Below the pieces are notes generated by a model. That model did no database searches and was not told the DNA's origin. It saw only the letters and a program-made list of their open reading frames with translations. Below are positions 18,076 through 27,426 of a stretch of DNA of 60,253 nucleotides, one piece after another; the stretch's first letter is position 1; every line of letters starts with the position of its first letter. Both the position numbers and the translations under genes were made by a program. Source of the stretch: Marinifilum fragile JCM 15579 (GTDB lineage: Bacteria > Bacteroidota > Bacteroidia > Bacteroidales > Marinifilaceae); NCBI RefSeq assembly GCF_001310955.1, contig NZ_BAZX01000027.1:1-60253 (forward strand), in the 5' to 3' direction.

Positions 18076-19335
18076 ATGAAGAAAATCTTTTCGATATTCT
18101 CTCTGTTAGTACTATTGATCATGGATTTTGCAGCTTTTGCGCAAACTCAAAGATTTCCTAGACCTGAATTTGAATCGGGCTATACGCAGCCGATAACTTC
18201 CATGCCAGAGCCTCGGGCAGGAATATTCGCATTGGTGGACGTATTGCTTTTAATTGCAGCTTTAAGCTTGATTACTTGGTTTATTCATAAAAAGCGTTCA
18301 CGTACAGGTGTTATAATTACTTCACTATTTTCCATTTTATATTTTGGATTCCTTAGAGAGGGATGTGTATGTTCTGTAGGATCAGTTCAAAATGTTGTGT
18401 TGGCTTTATTCAATCCAGGATATCATATACCACTCTCCGCTTTAGCATTTTTTGTGATTCCATTGGTTTATACTCTGTTTTTCGGAAGAACCTTTTGTGC
18501 AGGAGTTTGCCCTTTAGGTGCGGTACAAGATGTTTTTCTGCTAAGACCGGTTAGTTTGAAGAAATGGTTGCAGAAAGTTCTGGGATTGATTCCATGGATA
18601 TATCTTGGTTTAGCGATTCTTTATGCAGCTACGGGGACCGATTTTATTATCTGTAGATACGATCCTTTTGTTGGAATATTCAGGTTCAACGCAACTTTCT
18701 TCATGTTTGCCATTGGTGCAGCATTTCTACTGATTAGTGTTTTTATTGCTCGTCCTTACTGTCGATTTTTATGTCCTTATGGTGTGATTTTGAACTTGGT
18801 AAGTAGAGTTTCTAAAAAGCATTTAAGCATTACTCCGGCAAGTTGTATACAGTGTAAACTTTGTGAGAATTCATGTCCATTGGATGCCATCAACAAACCT
18901 GTTGAAGTCAAACAAATGGAAGATAAGCGATCGGCAACGAGACGTTTCATTCTTTTGGGAATGATTATTCCAGCCTTAATGATTATTGGAGCTTGGGTTG
19001 TTTCTAATTTCCATGAAAATTTGGCTATGGTGAATTCGAAAGTACGTTTGGCCAATGAATTGCTTCATTTCGATTCGAATACGATGAAGGAAAGTTTGGA
19101 GATCGAAGGATTCAGGACCTCGGGCAAAACCAAGGAGGAACTATATCTGGAATCAGCAGCTATATTAAAGCAGTTTTATTATGGATCGTGGATGCTAGGT
19201 GCCTTTATTGGTTTGGTATTTGGCTTGTCATTGGCAGGATTAACAATATATCGTTATAGAGAAGACTATGAGCCAGATAAAGGGGAATGTGTGAGCTGTG
19301 CCAGATGTTTAAAATATTGTCCTGTAGAAAAATAA
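18076..19335 (+). CDS. NapH/NosR-like membrane 4Fe-4S protein
   Basis: A 419-residue polytopic membrane protein with a Sec-like first helix and about six further helices. The paired CxxxCP motifs FCAGVCPLGA (about residue 139) and YCRFLCPYGV (about residue 228) are the NapH/NosR/RdxA signature. A ferredoxin site, CIQCKLCENSCPLDAI, follows near residue 255. A second, CVSCARCLKYCPVEK, forms the extreme C-terminus after another helix pair. In this family such proteins move electrons from the quinol pool or cytosolic donors to periplasmic Fe-S proteins. Clusters at two levels of the chain suit a transmembrane electron relay to the Tat-exported ferredoxin encoded 3 bp upstream. Confidence 0.88.
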   Translation: MKKIFSIFSLLVLLIMDFAAFAQTQRFPRPEFESGYTQPITSMPEPRAGIFALVDVLLLIAALSLITWFIHKKRSRTGVIITSLFSILYFGFLREGCVCSVGSVQNVVLALFNPGYHIPLSALAFFVIPLVYTLFFGRTFCAGVCPLGAVQDVFLLRPVSLKKWLQKVLGLIPWIYLGLAILYAATGTDFIICRYDPFVGIFRFNATFFMFAIGAAFLLISVFIARPYCRFLCPYGVILNLVSRVSKKHLSITPASCIQCKLCENSCPLDAINKPVEVKQMEDKRSATRRFILLGMIIPALMIIGAWVVSNFHENLAMVNSKVRLANELLHFDSNTMKESLEIEGFRTSGKTKEELYLESAAILKQFYYGSWMLGAFIGLVFGLSLAGLTIYRYREDYEPDKGECVSCARCLKYCPVEK

Positions 19336-19360
19336 AATACTTTGAAATAATTACTAACCT

Positions 19361-21280
19361 ATGAATAATAAGTTCAAATTAAGAAAAACCAACCAATTTC
19401 TATGGAGAAATATTGCAATTGTGGCGGGGACTTTCTCGTTTATCATCTGCATGTTGGTTTTGGTGAATTATATACAAATCAATCGAATTGATCCTGTAAA
19501 TACAGAATTAATCAATTCATTGGTGCAACGATTGGAAGAAAATCCAAATGACAACCAATTGAGAGAGCAGATTCGTGAAATGGATCTTTTGGTGCGTAAA
19601 GCATACTTCACCAATCAATGGCAGGTGAAAGCTGGTGGTTATCTTTTGTTATTAGGTGTTATTGTTACAGCAATTGCTTTACAGATGTTTTATGCAGGCA
19701 AGCAAAAACTACCAGAAGTAACGGAGAGTGAACAAGAGAATATTGTTTTATTCAAAGAGAAAGCCCGTAAATGGATTGGCCTTGGCGGTTTTGGATTGGT
19801 GGCGATAACCTTATTGATTGCCTTTCTGACTCATAAAGAATTGGGGAATCAATTTACCCAAGCTGCTTTGGTGGCACAATCAACTCCTGAAGAAACCAGT
19901 GATAATGTGGAAGTGATTGAGCCAGTTAAAGAAGTTGCGAAGGAAGAGTCTGTTGAAAAAGAAGAACCTGTTGTAGAGAAAACTGCAGAAGTGGTGAAAA
20001 AGGAGGAACCTAAGAATCAAGAGACTATTGTGGCTGAAAAGAAGCAAGAAGTAGCGGAGAAGAAAGAACCGGAAGTAAAAAAGGAAGCTCCTGTCAAAAA
20101 AGTTGCTGATAATGCATCATATCCTACAAAAGAAATGATGGCAAACTTCCCTGCATTCCGTGGAGCAGGTGGACAGGGAGTATCTTATCAAAAGAATATC
20201 CCAACCGATTGGGATGGCGCAAGTGGCAAAAATGTATTGTGGAAGGTTCAAGTGCCAATTCATGCCTACAACTCTCCCGTAATTTGGGGAGATAAACTGT
20301 TTTTATCAGGAGCCAATGCCACCCAAAGAGAAGTATACTGCTATGATAGAAATAATGGGAAGCTACTTTGGACAGCAAAAGTGGAAGGCATTGCAGGTTC
20401 TCCTGCAAAATCACCTGAGGTAACACCAGACACAGGTCATGCGGCATCTACCGTTACTACGGATGGAAAATCAATTTTTGCCATTTTTGCCAATGGCGAT
20501 ATTATTGCCTTGGATTTTAATGGAAAACAGAAATGGGCAAAGAATCTAGGTGTTCCTGATAATCATTACGGACATTCTTCATCTTTGTTGGTGTATCAGG
20601 ATAAACTGATTGTACAGTATGATCACAAGAAAGATGCGAAAGTATTGGCACTTTCAACTGCAAATGGTGACGAACTGTGGAGTACAAAAAGAAAAGTTCG
20701 TGTATCCTGGTCATCGCCGGTGATTGCTCAGATTGGAGAAAATACAGAACTTATTCTGGCTGCTGACCCTTGTGTAGCCTCATACGATGTGAATACAGGA
20801 AAGGAACTTTGGAAATTAGATTGTATAACTGGCGAAGTTGGTCCTTCTGTGACAGTTGGTAATGGTATTGTATATGCTTTGAATGAATATGCTAGTCTTG
20901 TGGCCATTAAACCAGGAGCAAATCCAGAAGTTCTTTGGGAAGCATACGATTACTTGTCGGATGTTCCTAGCCCTGTTATTTCAGGAGATAATTTGATAAT
21001 TGTAACCAGTTATGGAGCCGTGGTATGTTATGATGCCAAGTCCGGAGAAATAAGTTGGGAGCAGGAATTCGGTAGTGGATTTTATGCATCTCCTATTGTT
21101 GCCAATGGGAATGTATATCTGCTTGACAGAGATGGTGTGATGCATATTTTTAAAGCTGATAAAGAATATCAGGAGATAGCAGCTCCTGCACTGGGAGAGA
21201 AGTCAGACATGACACCGGCATTTGCTGATGGAAGAGTATATATCCGCGGAGAGAAACATCTTTATTGCATAGGGAAATAG
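19361..21280 (+). CDS. Three-helix membrane protein with C-terminal PQQ-like propeller 4
   Basis: A 639-residue protein. Transmembrane helices lie at residues about 17-38, 88-108 and 139-158. They are followed by a long Lys/Glu/Pro/Val-rich linker (about 185-255, units such as KKEEPKNQE) of a kind that can span the periplasm. The propeller occupies about 262-639 with the variant motif AFRGAGGQG and W-motif blades (NGKLLWTAK, GKELWKLD, GEISWEQEF). It closes with GEKHLYCIGK, like propeller 3. The linker lets the propeller reach away from the membrane. It directly follows the NapH-like gene and precedes the NADH-oxidising subunit by 2 bp, so it probably sits at the membrane junction of the system. 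Confidence 0.82.
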   Translation: MNNKFKLRKTNQFLWRNIAIVAGTFSFIICMLVLVNYIQINRIDPVNTELINSLVQRLEENPNDNQLREQIREMDLLVRKAYFTNQWQVKAGGYLLLLGVIVTAIALQMFYAGKQKLPEVTESEQENIVLFKEKARKWIGLGGFGLVAITLLIAFLTHKELGNQFTQAALVAQSTPEETSDNVEVIEPVKEVAKEESVEKEEPVVEKTAEVVKKEEPKNQETIVAEKKQEVAEKKEPEVKKEAPVKKVADNASYPTKEMMANFPAFRGAGGQGVSYQKNIPTDWDGASGKNVLWKVQVPIHAYNSPVIWGDKLFLSGANATQREVYCYDRNNGKLLWTAKVEGIAGSPAKSPEVTPDTGHAASTVTTDGKSIFAIFANGDIIALDFNGKQKWAKNLGVPDNHYGHSSSLLVYQDKLIVQYDHKKDAKVLALSTANGDELWSTKRKVRVSWSSPVIAQIGENTELILAADPCVASYDVNTGKELWKLDCITGEVGPSVTVGNGIVYALNEYASLVAIKPGANPEVLWEAYDYLSDVPSPVISGDNLIIVTSYGAVVCYDAKSGEISWEQEFGSGFYASPIVANGNVYLLDRDGVMHIFKADKEYQEIAAPALGEKSDMTPAFADGRVYIRGEKHLYCIGK

Positions 21281-21282
21281 AT

Positions 21283-23619
21283 ATGATGGAGATTCAAAAT
21301 ATTGTTGACAAGATAATTGCTGAAAAAGGGAAGGATTCTGATAAGGTAATTCCGATTCTTCAAGCCATTCAAGGGAAATTCAACTATTTACCAGAGGAGG
21401 CTTTGAAGCGAGTTTGCGATACTACGGAAATTACGGAATCTCAGATTACAGGAATCTCTACCTTTTACTCTCAGTTTAGACATCATCCAGTAGGAAAACA
21501 TATTGTTAAAGTATGTGTGGGAACGGCTTGTCACGTAAAAGGAGCCAAGCAGGTTTACGATAGTTTTAAGCGTGAATTGAAAATTACTGAAGGTGATACC
21601 GATGTGGATAAGCTATTTACTGTTGAAGAAGTGGCTTGTTTGGGATGTTGTACCATTGCTCCTGTTGTACAGATTGATGATGTGACTTACGGACATGTAG
21701 AAACCGGAAAGGTTGCTGAGATCATCGAGGATTTTAAAAATCTTGCACCAAGTGAAGAAAAGCAGGTAAGAGAGCTTACAGAAGATGGAATTTCACAGGG
21801 AGAAATTCGAATCGGATTAGGTTCCTGTTGTATTGCAAGTGGTAGTTCGGGAGTAAAGGAAGAACTGGAAAGAACTCTTGCAGACAATAAAATTAAAGTA
21901 GATGTAAAACAGGTTGGATGCGTTGGTGTCTGCAACCAGGTGCCAATGTTGGAGATTCATAAGGATGGTGAAGAACCCGCTTTTTATACAAAAATTAAGG
22001 CGAATGAGGTAAGTGAGATCATTAAAAACCACTTTCGCTCCGAAAATTGGATGAGTCGCTTCAAAAACAGGTTCTACAATTACGCCGAGAACTTGACCTT
22101 TTCGGATGTTCCGGTTAGCTCAAATAGGTACAATTCAACTGAAAAGGATACACCTATTGCAGAATTTTTAAAAGGACAGGTAAACATTGCTACTGAATAT
22201 AGAGGAGAAATTAAGCCATCAGATTTTGAAGAATACAAATCAAAACATGGATTTGAGGCATTCACAAAATGTTTGAAAGAACTATCACCAGATGAGATTA
22301 TCGCTCAGATAGAAGAAAGTGGATTAAAAGGCCGAGGAGGCGCGGGTTTTCCATCTTTTATCAAGTGGAATTTGGTGAAGAATGCCAAGGCTGATAAAAA
22401 ATACATCATCTGTAATGGTGATGAGGGAGATCCGGGAGCATTTATGGATCGCATGTTGCTGGAATCCTATCCTTTCCGAGTGATTGAAGGGATTCTAATT
22501 GCTGCCTATGCGGTAGGTGCCAATGAAGGGCGCTTGTACATTCGTGCAGAGTATCCTTTGGCAGTAACCCGAATAAAAGAAGGACTGGAAATCTGCAAGA
22601 AAGAAGGATTGATTGGTGAGAACATTTTAGGTTCAGGATTCTCTTTTGATTTGAAAGTATTTGAAGGAGCCGGGGCCTTTGTGTGTGGAGAAGAAACAGC
22701 ATTAATAGCTTCTATTGAAGGGAAAAGAGGTATTCCGGAATTGCGTCCGCCATACCCGGCAGAAAAAGGTTTGTGGGGCAAACCAACTTTAATCAACAAT
22801 ACTGAAACCCTTTCGTTGGTGCCATTTATTATTCGCAATGGTGCTGAAAGTTTCAAGGAAATTGGGACTGAAAATAGCAAGGGAACCAAGGTATTTGCTT
22901 TGGCAGGCAAGATCAATCGCGGAGGTTTGATTGAGGTGCCAATGGGAATCACCATTCGTCAGATTGTGGAAGAGATTGGTGGAGGAATAGCCAATGGAAA
23001 GAAATTCAAAGCTGTACAGATAGGTGGACCATCAGGAGGATGTATTCCTGCTGAAATGGCGGATACAACCATTGATTTTGATTCGCTTAAAGAAGTCGGA
23101 GCCATGATGGGATCTGGAGGATTGATCGTCTTGGACGAATCGGACTGTATGGTGGATATTGCTCATTATTTCTTGTCATTTACCCAAGACGAATCGTGTG
23201 TAGATGCACCTTCTGTAGAATTGGTACAAGACGAATGCTTGAGATTTTAGCGAAAATCAAATCAGGAAAAGGAAAATTGAGTGATTTGGATTTGTTGGAG
23301 CAGCTGGCCATTAATACCCAAAAGGGAAGTATTTGTGGTTTGGGAAAAACAGCGCCAAATCCTGTACTGTCAACATTAAAATACTTCCGACATGAATATG
23401 AGGCACACATCAAAGGCGAATGCTGCCGGGAAGTGTGAAAACCTGATTCGCTACGAAATCAATGATGATTGTACCGGATGTACCAAGTGTGCTCAACGTT
23501 GTCCGGTGGATGCCATACAGGCAAAACCATATGAATTGCACACAGTGGACAATGAATTGTGTATCAAATGCGATATCTGTAAACAGATTTGCCCGGTTGA
23601 TGCAGTAGAAATAAAATAG
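21283..23619 (+). CDS. NuoE-NuoF-ferredoxin fusion (HydC/HydB-like), two frameshifts
   Basis: The start at 21283 (MMEIQNIV) is chosen; the ATG at 21265 overlaps the previous gene. Residues 1-150 are a NuoE/HydC thioredoxin-like [2Fe-2S] domain (CVGTAC and CLGCC). Residues about 170-255 are a second [2Fe-2S] domain (SCCIASG, GCVGVC). The rest is NuoF/HydB: FMN/NADH motif GRGGAGFPSF, ICNGDEGDPGAFMDR and FVCGEETALI. The frame stops at 23250. The [4Fe-4S] site CTFCRIGT lies in another frame and is restored by adding a G at about 23200 (ESCGRCTFC). A second break at about 23421-23430 separates the C-terminal 2x[4Fe-4S] domain (CTGCTKCAQRC, CIKCDICKQIC). Two missing C there would give the family's CPAGKC. 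The restored protein, about 780 residues, matches electron-bifurcating HydB with HydC fused. It would oxidise or reduce NAD(H). Confidence 0.85.
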
Positions 23620-23674
23620 GCCCGGAAGACTGATAGCGTTTGCAAAACCTTTCAGCGTCGGATTGATAAATAAT

Positions 23675-23703
23675 GAATTACGAATTATCAATTACGAATT
23701 ACG
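23675..23703. repeat. Four 7-bp repeats of GAATTAC type
   Basis: GAATTACG-like units begin at 23675, 23682, 23689 and 23696, immediately before the next start codon. Short decayed AATTACGAATT strings are frequent in AT-rich Bacteroidota gaps. They may be slippage products, and no function is claimed. Confidence 0.6.
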
Positions 23704-23706
23704 AAA

Positions 23707-25242
23707 ATGCCAACAATAAAAATAGACAATCAGACCATTACAGTTGCAGAGGGAACTAGTATTCTAAATGCAGCTCGTTCTGCAGGAATTCACATTCCTA
23801 GTATGTGTTATATGGAAGTATGTAGCAATCATCCAACCTGTATGGTTTGTATGGTGAAAAACAATGCCAATCAGCAAATGATTCCTTCCTGTGCTACGAA
23901 AGTTGTGGATGGAATGGATTTGGCAAGTGAGGACACAGAAGTAAAAGAAGCCAGAAAGGAAGCCATCGAGCTTTTGATGAGTGATCATGTTGGTGATTGC
24001 GAAGCTCCTTGTCGTGTAGCTTGTCCTGCCTATATGGATATTCCAAAAATGAACCGTTTCATTGCCAATAATCAGTTCGATAAGGCATTGAAAATTGTAA
24101 AAGAGGAAATTGCTCTTCCAGGGATATTGGGATACGTATGCTCGGCTCCTTGTGAGAAAGTGTGTAGAAGAAAAGATGTGGACCAGCCAGTTTCCATTTG
24201 TTTGTTGAAGCGATTCTCAGAAGAGGAAACTCAAAACTATTTGCCTGAGAAGAAAGAAGCAAGCGGTAAGAAAGTAGCTATTGTTGGTGGAGGAGCATCT
24301 GGACTTTCTGCAGCTTATCATTTGTTGTTGAATGGACACGATTGTGAGCTGTTTGAAAAATATGAAGGTGTTGGAGGAATGTTATTGGCATCAGTTTTAA
24401 ATGGTGAATTGCCAACAGAAGTGATAGCTAGAGAAGTTGCTGTTTTAGATCAGTTGGGATTAGTTACGAATTGCGATGCTGAAGTTTCCCAAGTGAAATT
24501 TGAATCCTTAAAGCAAGAATACGATGCAGTGATCCTTGCCAATGGAACAGATGGAGAAACATTTGGACTGGAGGCTGGAAAGACTGGCTTGAAAATAGAT
24601 GCTGGAACCTATACAACATCAGATCCGAAGGTTTTTGCATGTGGTAGTGTAATTCGAACTCAGAAAATGGCGGTGAAAGCTATAGCTATGGGAAAAGAAG
24701 CTGCCTGGTCGGTTGATTCTTATTTAAGCGAAGGAAAAGCTAAAGCAACAGAAAGGTTATTCAATTCACGATTTGGCACCCTTCGAAAAGAGGAATTGAC
24801 TGAGTATTTGAAAGAATCGCTTGAAGGAGATAGAGTGGATGCAAAATCTCCGAATGGATATACAAAAGAAGAAGCCATTGCAGAAGCAAAGCGCTGTATG
24901 CATTGCGATTGCCGCAAGCTGGACAATTGTCGTTTGAGAGATTGTGCCGAAGAATACAAGATTGATCGTAGAAGATTTGCATTAGGCGAAAGAAATTCTG
25001 TATTGAAATACATCAATCATGATTCGGTGATTTATGAGCCGGAAAAATGCATCAAATGTGGATTGTGTATAGAAATCGCCGAAAGGCATGGTGAGAAAAC
25101 GGGATTGACCAATATTGGTAGAGGTTTTACGGTGAAAGTGGCTGTTCCTTTTAATCAGGAATTGAATGAAGCATTGACAGTTGCTGGAAAGGAGTGTGCC
25201 GAGGCTTGTCCGACGGGAGCTCTGTCGCTTCGCTCTAATTAA
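23707..25242 (+). CDS. [2Fe-2S]/GltD-like FAD protein without NAD(P)H domain
   Basis: A 511-residue protein. Residues 1-80 are a NuoG/HydA-type [2Fe-2S] domain (IPSMCYMEVC, CMVCMV, IPSC). Residues 95-180 are a GltD-like Cys domain (CEAPCRVACPAYMDIPKMNR, CSAPCEKVCRR). Residues 188-345 carry an FAD Rossmann fold (VAIVGGGASGLSAA) that runs straight to the closing motif (PKVFACGSVI). The second GGGN-type NADPH-binding domain of GltD, SfrB and NfnB is absent. The C-terminus has CMHCDCRKLDNC, CIKCGLC and CAEACPTGA, further Fe-S ligands. It follows the NuoEF-like gene and probably takes electrons from that protein rather than from NAD(P)H itself. Confidence 0.82.
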   Translation: MPTIKIDNQTITVAEGTSILNAARSAGIHIPSMCYMEVCSNHPTCMVCMVKNNANQQMIPSCATKVVDGMDLASEDTEVKEARKEAIELLMSDHVGDCEAPCRVACPAYMDIPKMNRFIANNQFDKALKIVKEEIALPGILGYVCSAPCEKVCRRKDVDQPVSICLLKRFSEEETQNYLPEKKEASGKKVAIVGGGASGLSAAYHLLLNGHDCELFEKYEGVGGMLLASVLNGELPTEVIAREVAVLDQLGLVTNCDAEVSQVKFESLKQEYDAVILANGTDGETFGLEAGKTGLKIDAGTYTTSDPKVFACGSVIRTQKMAVKAIAMGKEAAWSVDSYLSEGKAKATERLFNSRFGTLRKEELTEYLKESLEGDRVDAKSPNGYTKEEAIAEAKRCMHCDCRKLDNCRLRDCAEEYKIDRRRFALGERNSVLKYINHDSVIYEPEKCIKCGLCIEIAERHGEKTGLTNIGRGFTVKVAVPFNQELNEALTVAGKECAEACPTGALSLRSN

Positions 25243-25278
25243 GAATGGGTAATTAACAATTAATAATACTAGAAAATG

Positions 25279-25310
25279 ACCTGACAGAGGTCTTGAACCT
25301 GTCAGAGTTC
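25279..25310. repeat. Imperfect palindrome, CCTGACAGG type
   Basis: CCTGACAG at 25280-25287 is followed by CCTGTCAG at 25298-25305, partly complementary and able to form a hairpin. It sits just upstream of propeller 5 and resembles the element at 14831-14864. Confidence 0.55.
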
Positions 25311-25317
25311 GGTAACT

Positions 25318-26427
25318 ATGAAACATTTATTCCTATACATATTTACAATCGCATTGAGCCTATCATCAATAGCTCAAAACAAACACAATTGGCTTTCCTT
25401 TCGTGGGAATGCACAGTTGAGTGGTGTTACGCAAGCAGAATTGCCAAAGAATCCATCTCTTTTGTGGTCCTACAAAACTGGTGATGCTATTAAATCATCG
25501 CCCATTGTTCGTAATGGCATCATCTATGTTGGATCGAATGATGGAAACCTTTATGCCTTAAGTAAATTGGGGGAGTTGAAGTGGAAGTTCAATGCGGAGA
25601 CTTCAGTAGAGGCATCGCCCATGTATCTGGATGGGAATGTATATTTCGGAGCTTTGGATGGGACGTTTTATTGTTTGAATGCGAGCACTGGAAAAGTGAG
25701 GTGGAAGTTTGTAACTGAAGGTCAAGTTTCAGGATCGGCCAATTGGTTTTACGATAAGGCAAGCAAGCAAAAAAGAATTCTATTCGGTTCTTACGATTTT
25801 AAATTGTACTGTTTGGATGCCAAATCGGGAAAGAAATTATGGGATTATGAATCGGATAACTACATCAACGGAGCGGCATCATGCAATGGCGAAATTGCCA
25901 TGTTTGGTGGTTGTGACGGTTTCCTGCATCAGGTGGATGTGAAAACAGGAAAAGCTAAGAATAAGTTGGATATCCAGACCTATATCGCATCATCAGTTGC
26001 CTTGGATGGGAATCATGCATTCTTTGGAAATCACGATGGGGAGTTTTACTGTGTGGATTTCAGGAAAAATCAGGTCAACTGGAAGAAGGAAGGAGCGATT
26101 TCTTATTTGGGATCGCCTGCCATTGCCAGTGATATTGTGATTATTGGAGCAGAGAACAGACAGGTGTACTGTTTCGATAAGAAATCAGGAAAAATAAAAT
26201 GGCAATTTAAAACCAGGAACAAAATAGAGGCATCGCCTGTGATTGCAGCGAATGAGGTAGTAATGGCATCTGGAGATGGTCGCATATATTTATTGGATAA
26301 GGAAAATGGTCAGAAAATATGGTCATATGAAATTGGAAGAGCCTTAATTGGAACACCGGCCGTGGTTGAAGGAATGATTGTGGTGACAGCTATGGATGGA
26401 TCTGTTTATGTTTTTGGAGAAAGGTAA
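25318..26427 (+). CDS. Periplasmic PQQ-like beta-propeller protein 5
   Basis: A 369-residue protein with a Sec signal peptide (MKHLFLYIFTIALSLSSIAQ). The mature start carries SFRGNAQLSGV, the diverged form of the cluster motif. About seven regular short blades follow with the pattern (V/I)YxGSxDGxLYALxxxxGxxKWKF: SNDGNLYALS, ALDGTFYCLNASTGKVRWKF, SYDFKLYCLDAKSGKKLW, HDGEFYCVDF, ENRQVYCFDKKSGKIKWQF and GDGRIYLLDKENGQKIW. It is the most canonical BamB/PQQ-repeat member. BamB's partners are not nearby, so it is not simply the assembly factor. No heme or Cys motif is seen. Its 3' end already contains one unit of the following array. Confidence 0.85.
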   Translation: MKHLFLYIFTIALSLSSIAQNKHNWLSFRGNAQLSGVTQAELPKNPSLLWSYKTGDAIKSSPIVRNGIIYVGSNDGNLYALSKLGELKWKFNAETSVEASPMYLDGNVYFGALDGTFYCLNASTGKVRWKFVTEGQVSGSANWFYDKASKQKRILFGSYDFKLYCLDAKSGKKLWDYESDNYINGAASCNGEIAMFGGCDGFLHQVDVKTGKAKNKLDIQTYIASSVALDGNHAFFGNHDGEFYCVDFRKNQVNWKKEGAISYLGSPAIASDIVIIGAENRQVYCFDKKSGKIKWQFKTRNKIEASPVIAANEVVMASGDGRIYLLDKENGQKIWSYEIGRALIGTPAVVEGMIVVTAMDGSVYVFGER

Positions 26428-26572
26428 ATCTTCTGAAAGCCCTGTGGAGAACGGATTTTTTACTGGAGAACGGGTTGTTTTGCTGGAGAATTGGGTAAAT
26501 GACTTGGAGAACGTGAAAAAATGCTGGAGAAATGAGTGATTTACCTGGAGAATGGATTATTGTGATGGAGAA
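26415..26572. repeat. 20-bp-period TGGAGAA array
   Basis: TGGAGAA occurs at 26415, 26445, 26464, 26484, 26505, 26525, 26546 and 26566. After the first 30-bp step the spacing is 19-21 bp. Intervening bases are not conserved. A degraded copy (CGGAGAA) follows near 26629. The first unit overlaps the end of the propeller 5 gene. This occupies most of the 300-bp gap before the ABC ATPase gene. It may be a phased protein-binding array or a relic of repeat expansion. Confidence 0.8.
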
Positions 26573-26728
26573 AGATCGCATGGAGGCGGTGAAAGCTTTT
26601 AAATAATGATGAACCAATAACAATTTGCGGAGAAAGTGGATTTTATCAGGAAAATTGAGGCATAGAACGAAAAAAAGTGATTTAAAAATCGAATAGTAAT
26701 ATTTTAAGGATTCGAAAAGATTACAAGT

Positions 26729-27409
26729 ATGAAAATAGAGTTAAAGCAAATTTCAAAATACTATCAGGTTCCGGGCAAGGAAAAGAGAATGGTTCTTGAC
26801 GATTTATCCTTGAAAATAGAATCGGGTGATTCGATTGCAATTGTAGGACCATCGGGTTCTGGCAAGAGTACTCTGTTAAACTTGATTAGTTCGTTGGATC
26901 ATGCCAATTCGGGAGTAATTCTTCATGGCGAAAGAGAAATTGGGAAGCTGGCAGAAGATGAAGTTGCCCAGTTCAGAAATAGAAATTTGGGTTTCATTTT
27001 TCAGTCGCATCATCTATTGCCTCAATTGAGTTTAATTGAGAATGTATTGGTGCCCTTGATCCCTGAAAAAGATAAGAAGTTAAAAGTTGAGGCAGAGCAA
27101 AGGGCTCAAGAATTGATTGATTTTGTTGGTTTGTCTGGTCAAATAAGTCAATTGCCTGGGCAAATGTCGGGTGGAGAGTGTCAGAGAACTGCTGTTGTTC
27201 GTGCATTGATCCATCAACCAGGTTTGTTACTGGCAGATGAACCTACAGGATCTTTGGATAAGAAATCTGCCGATCAGCTTGGAGATTTATTGGTATCGAT
27301 TAACGAAAAACAAAAAGTAACACTTGTAGTGGTTACCCATTCAATGGATCTGGCAAAAAAAATGAAGAAAATATACAAACTTGATAACGGAAAACTAACT
27401 AGAATTTAA
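26729..27409 (+). CDS. Orphan LolD/MacB-type ABC ATPase
   Basis: A 226-residue ABC ATPase of the LolD/FtsE/MacB group with Walker A GPSGSGKST, Q-loop region FIFQSHHLLPQLS, signature SGGECQR and Walker B LLLADEPTGSLD. Length is typical for a stand-alone subunit. LolD enzymes power transfer of lipoproteins to the outer membrane, and MacB enzymes drive mechanotransmission. No permease is adjacent. The gene lies between two propeller genes, 17 bp before a lipoprotein propeller, so it may work with a permease encoded elsewhere or with an unrecognised partner. The 20-bp array lies upstream. Confidence 0.88.
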   Translation: MKIELKQISKYYQVPGKEKRMVLDDLSLKIESGDSIAIVGPSGSGKSTLLNLISSLDHANSGVILHGEREIGKLAEDEVAQFRNRNLGFIFQSHHLLPQLSLIENVLVPLIPEKDKKLKVEAEQRAQELIDFVGLSGQISQLPGQMSGGECQRTAVVRALIHQPGLLLADEPTGSLDKKSADQLGDLLVSINEKQKVTLVVVTHSMDLAKKMKKIYKLDNGKLTRI

Positions 27410-27426
27410 ATAATAAACCCTTACAA

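Noticed and set aside
21283..23619. Part of respiratory complex I or an [FeFe] hydrogenase
   Set aside because: No other nuo genes or H-cluster motifs are present, and the fused C-terminal ferredoxin domain fits HydB-type proteins better.
25318..26427. Call as the BamB outer-membrane assembly factor
   Set aside because: The fold fits, but the protein shares the cluster-specific start motif with five paralogs and no BAM genes are nearby.
26415..26572. Possible CRISPR array or attachment site
   Set aside because: Only a 7-bp word is kept at 20-21 bp steps; there are no repeats long enough and no integrase.
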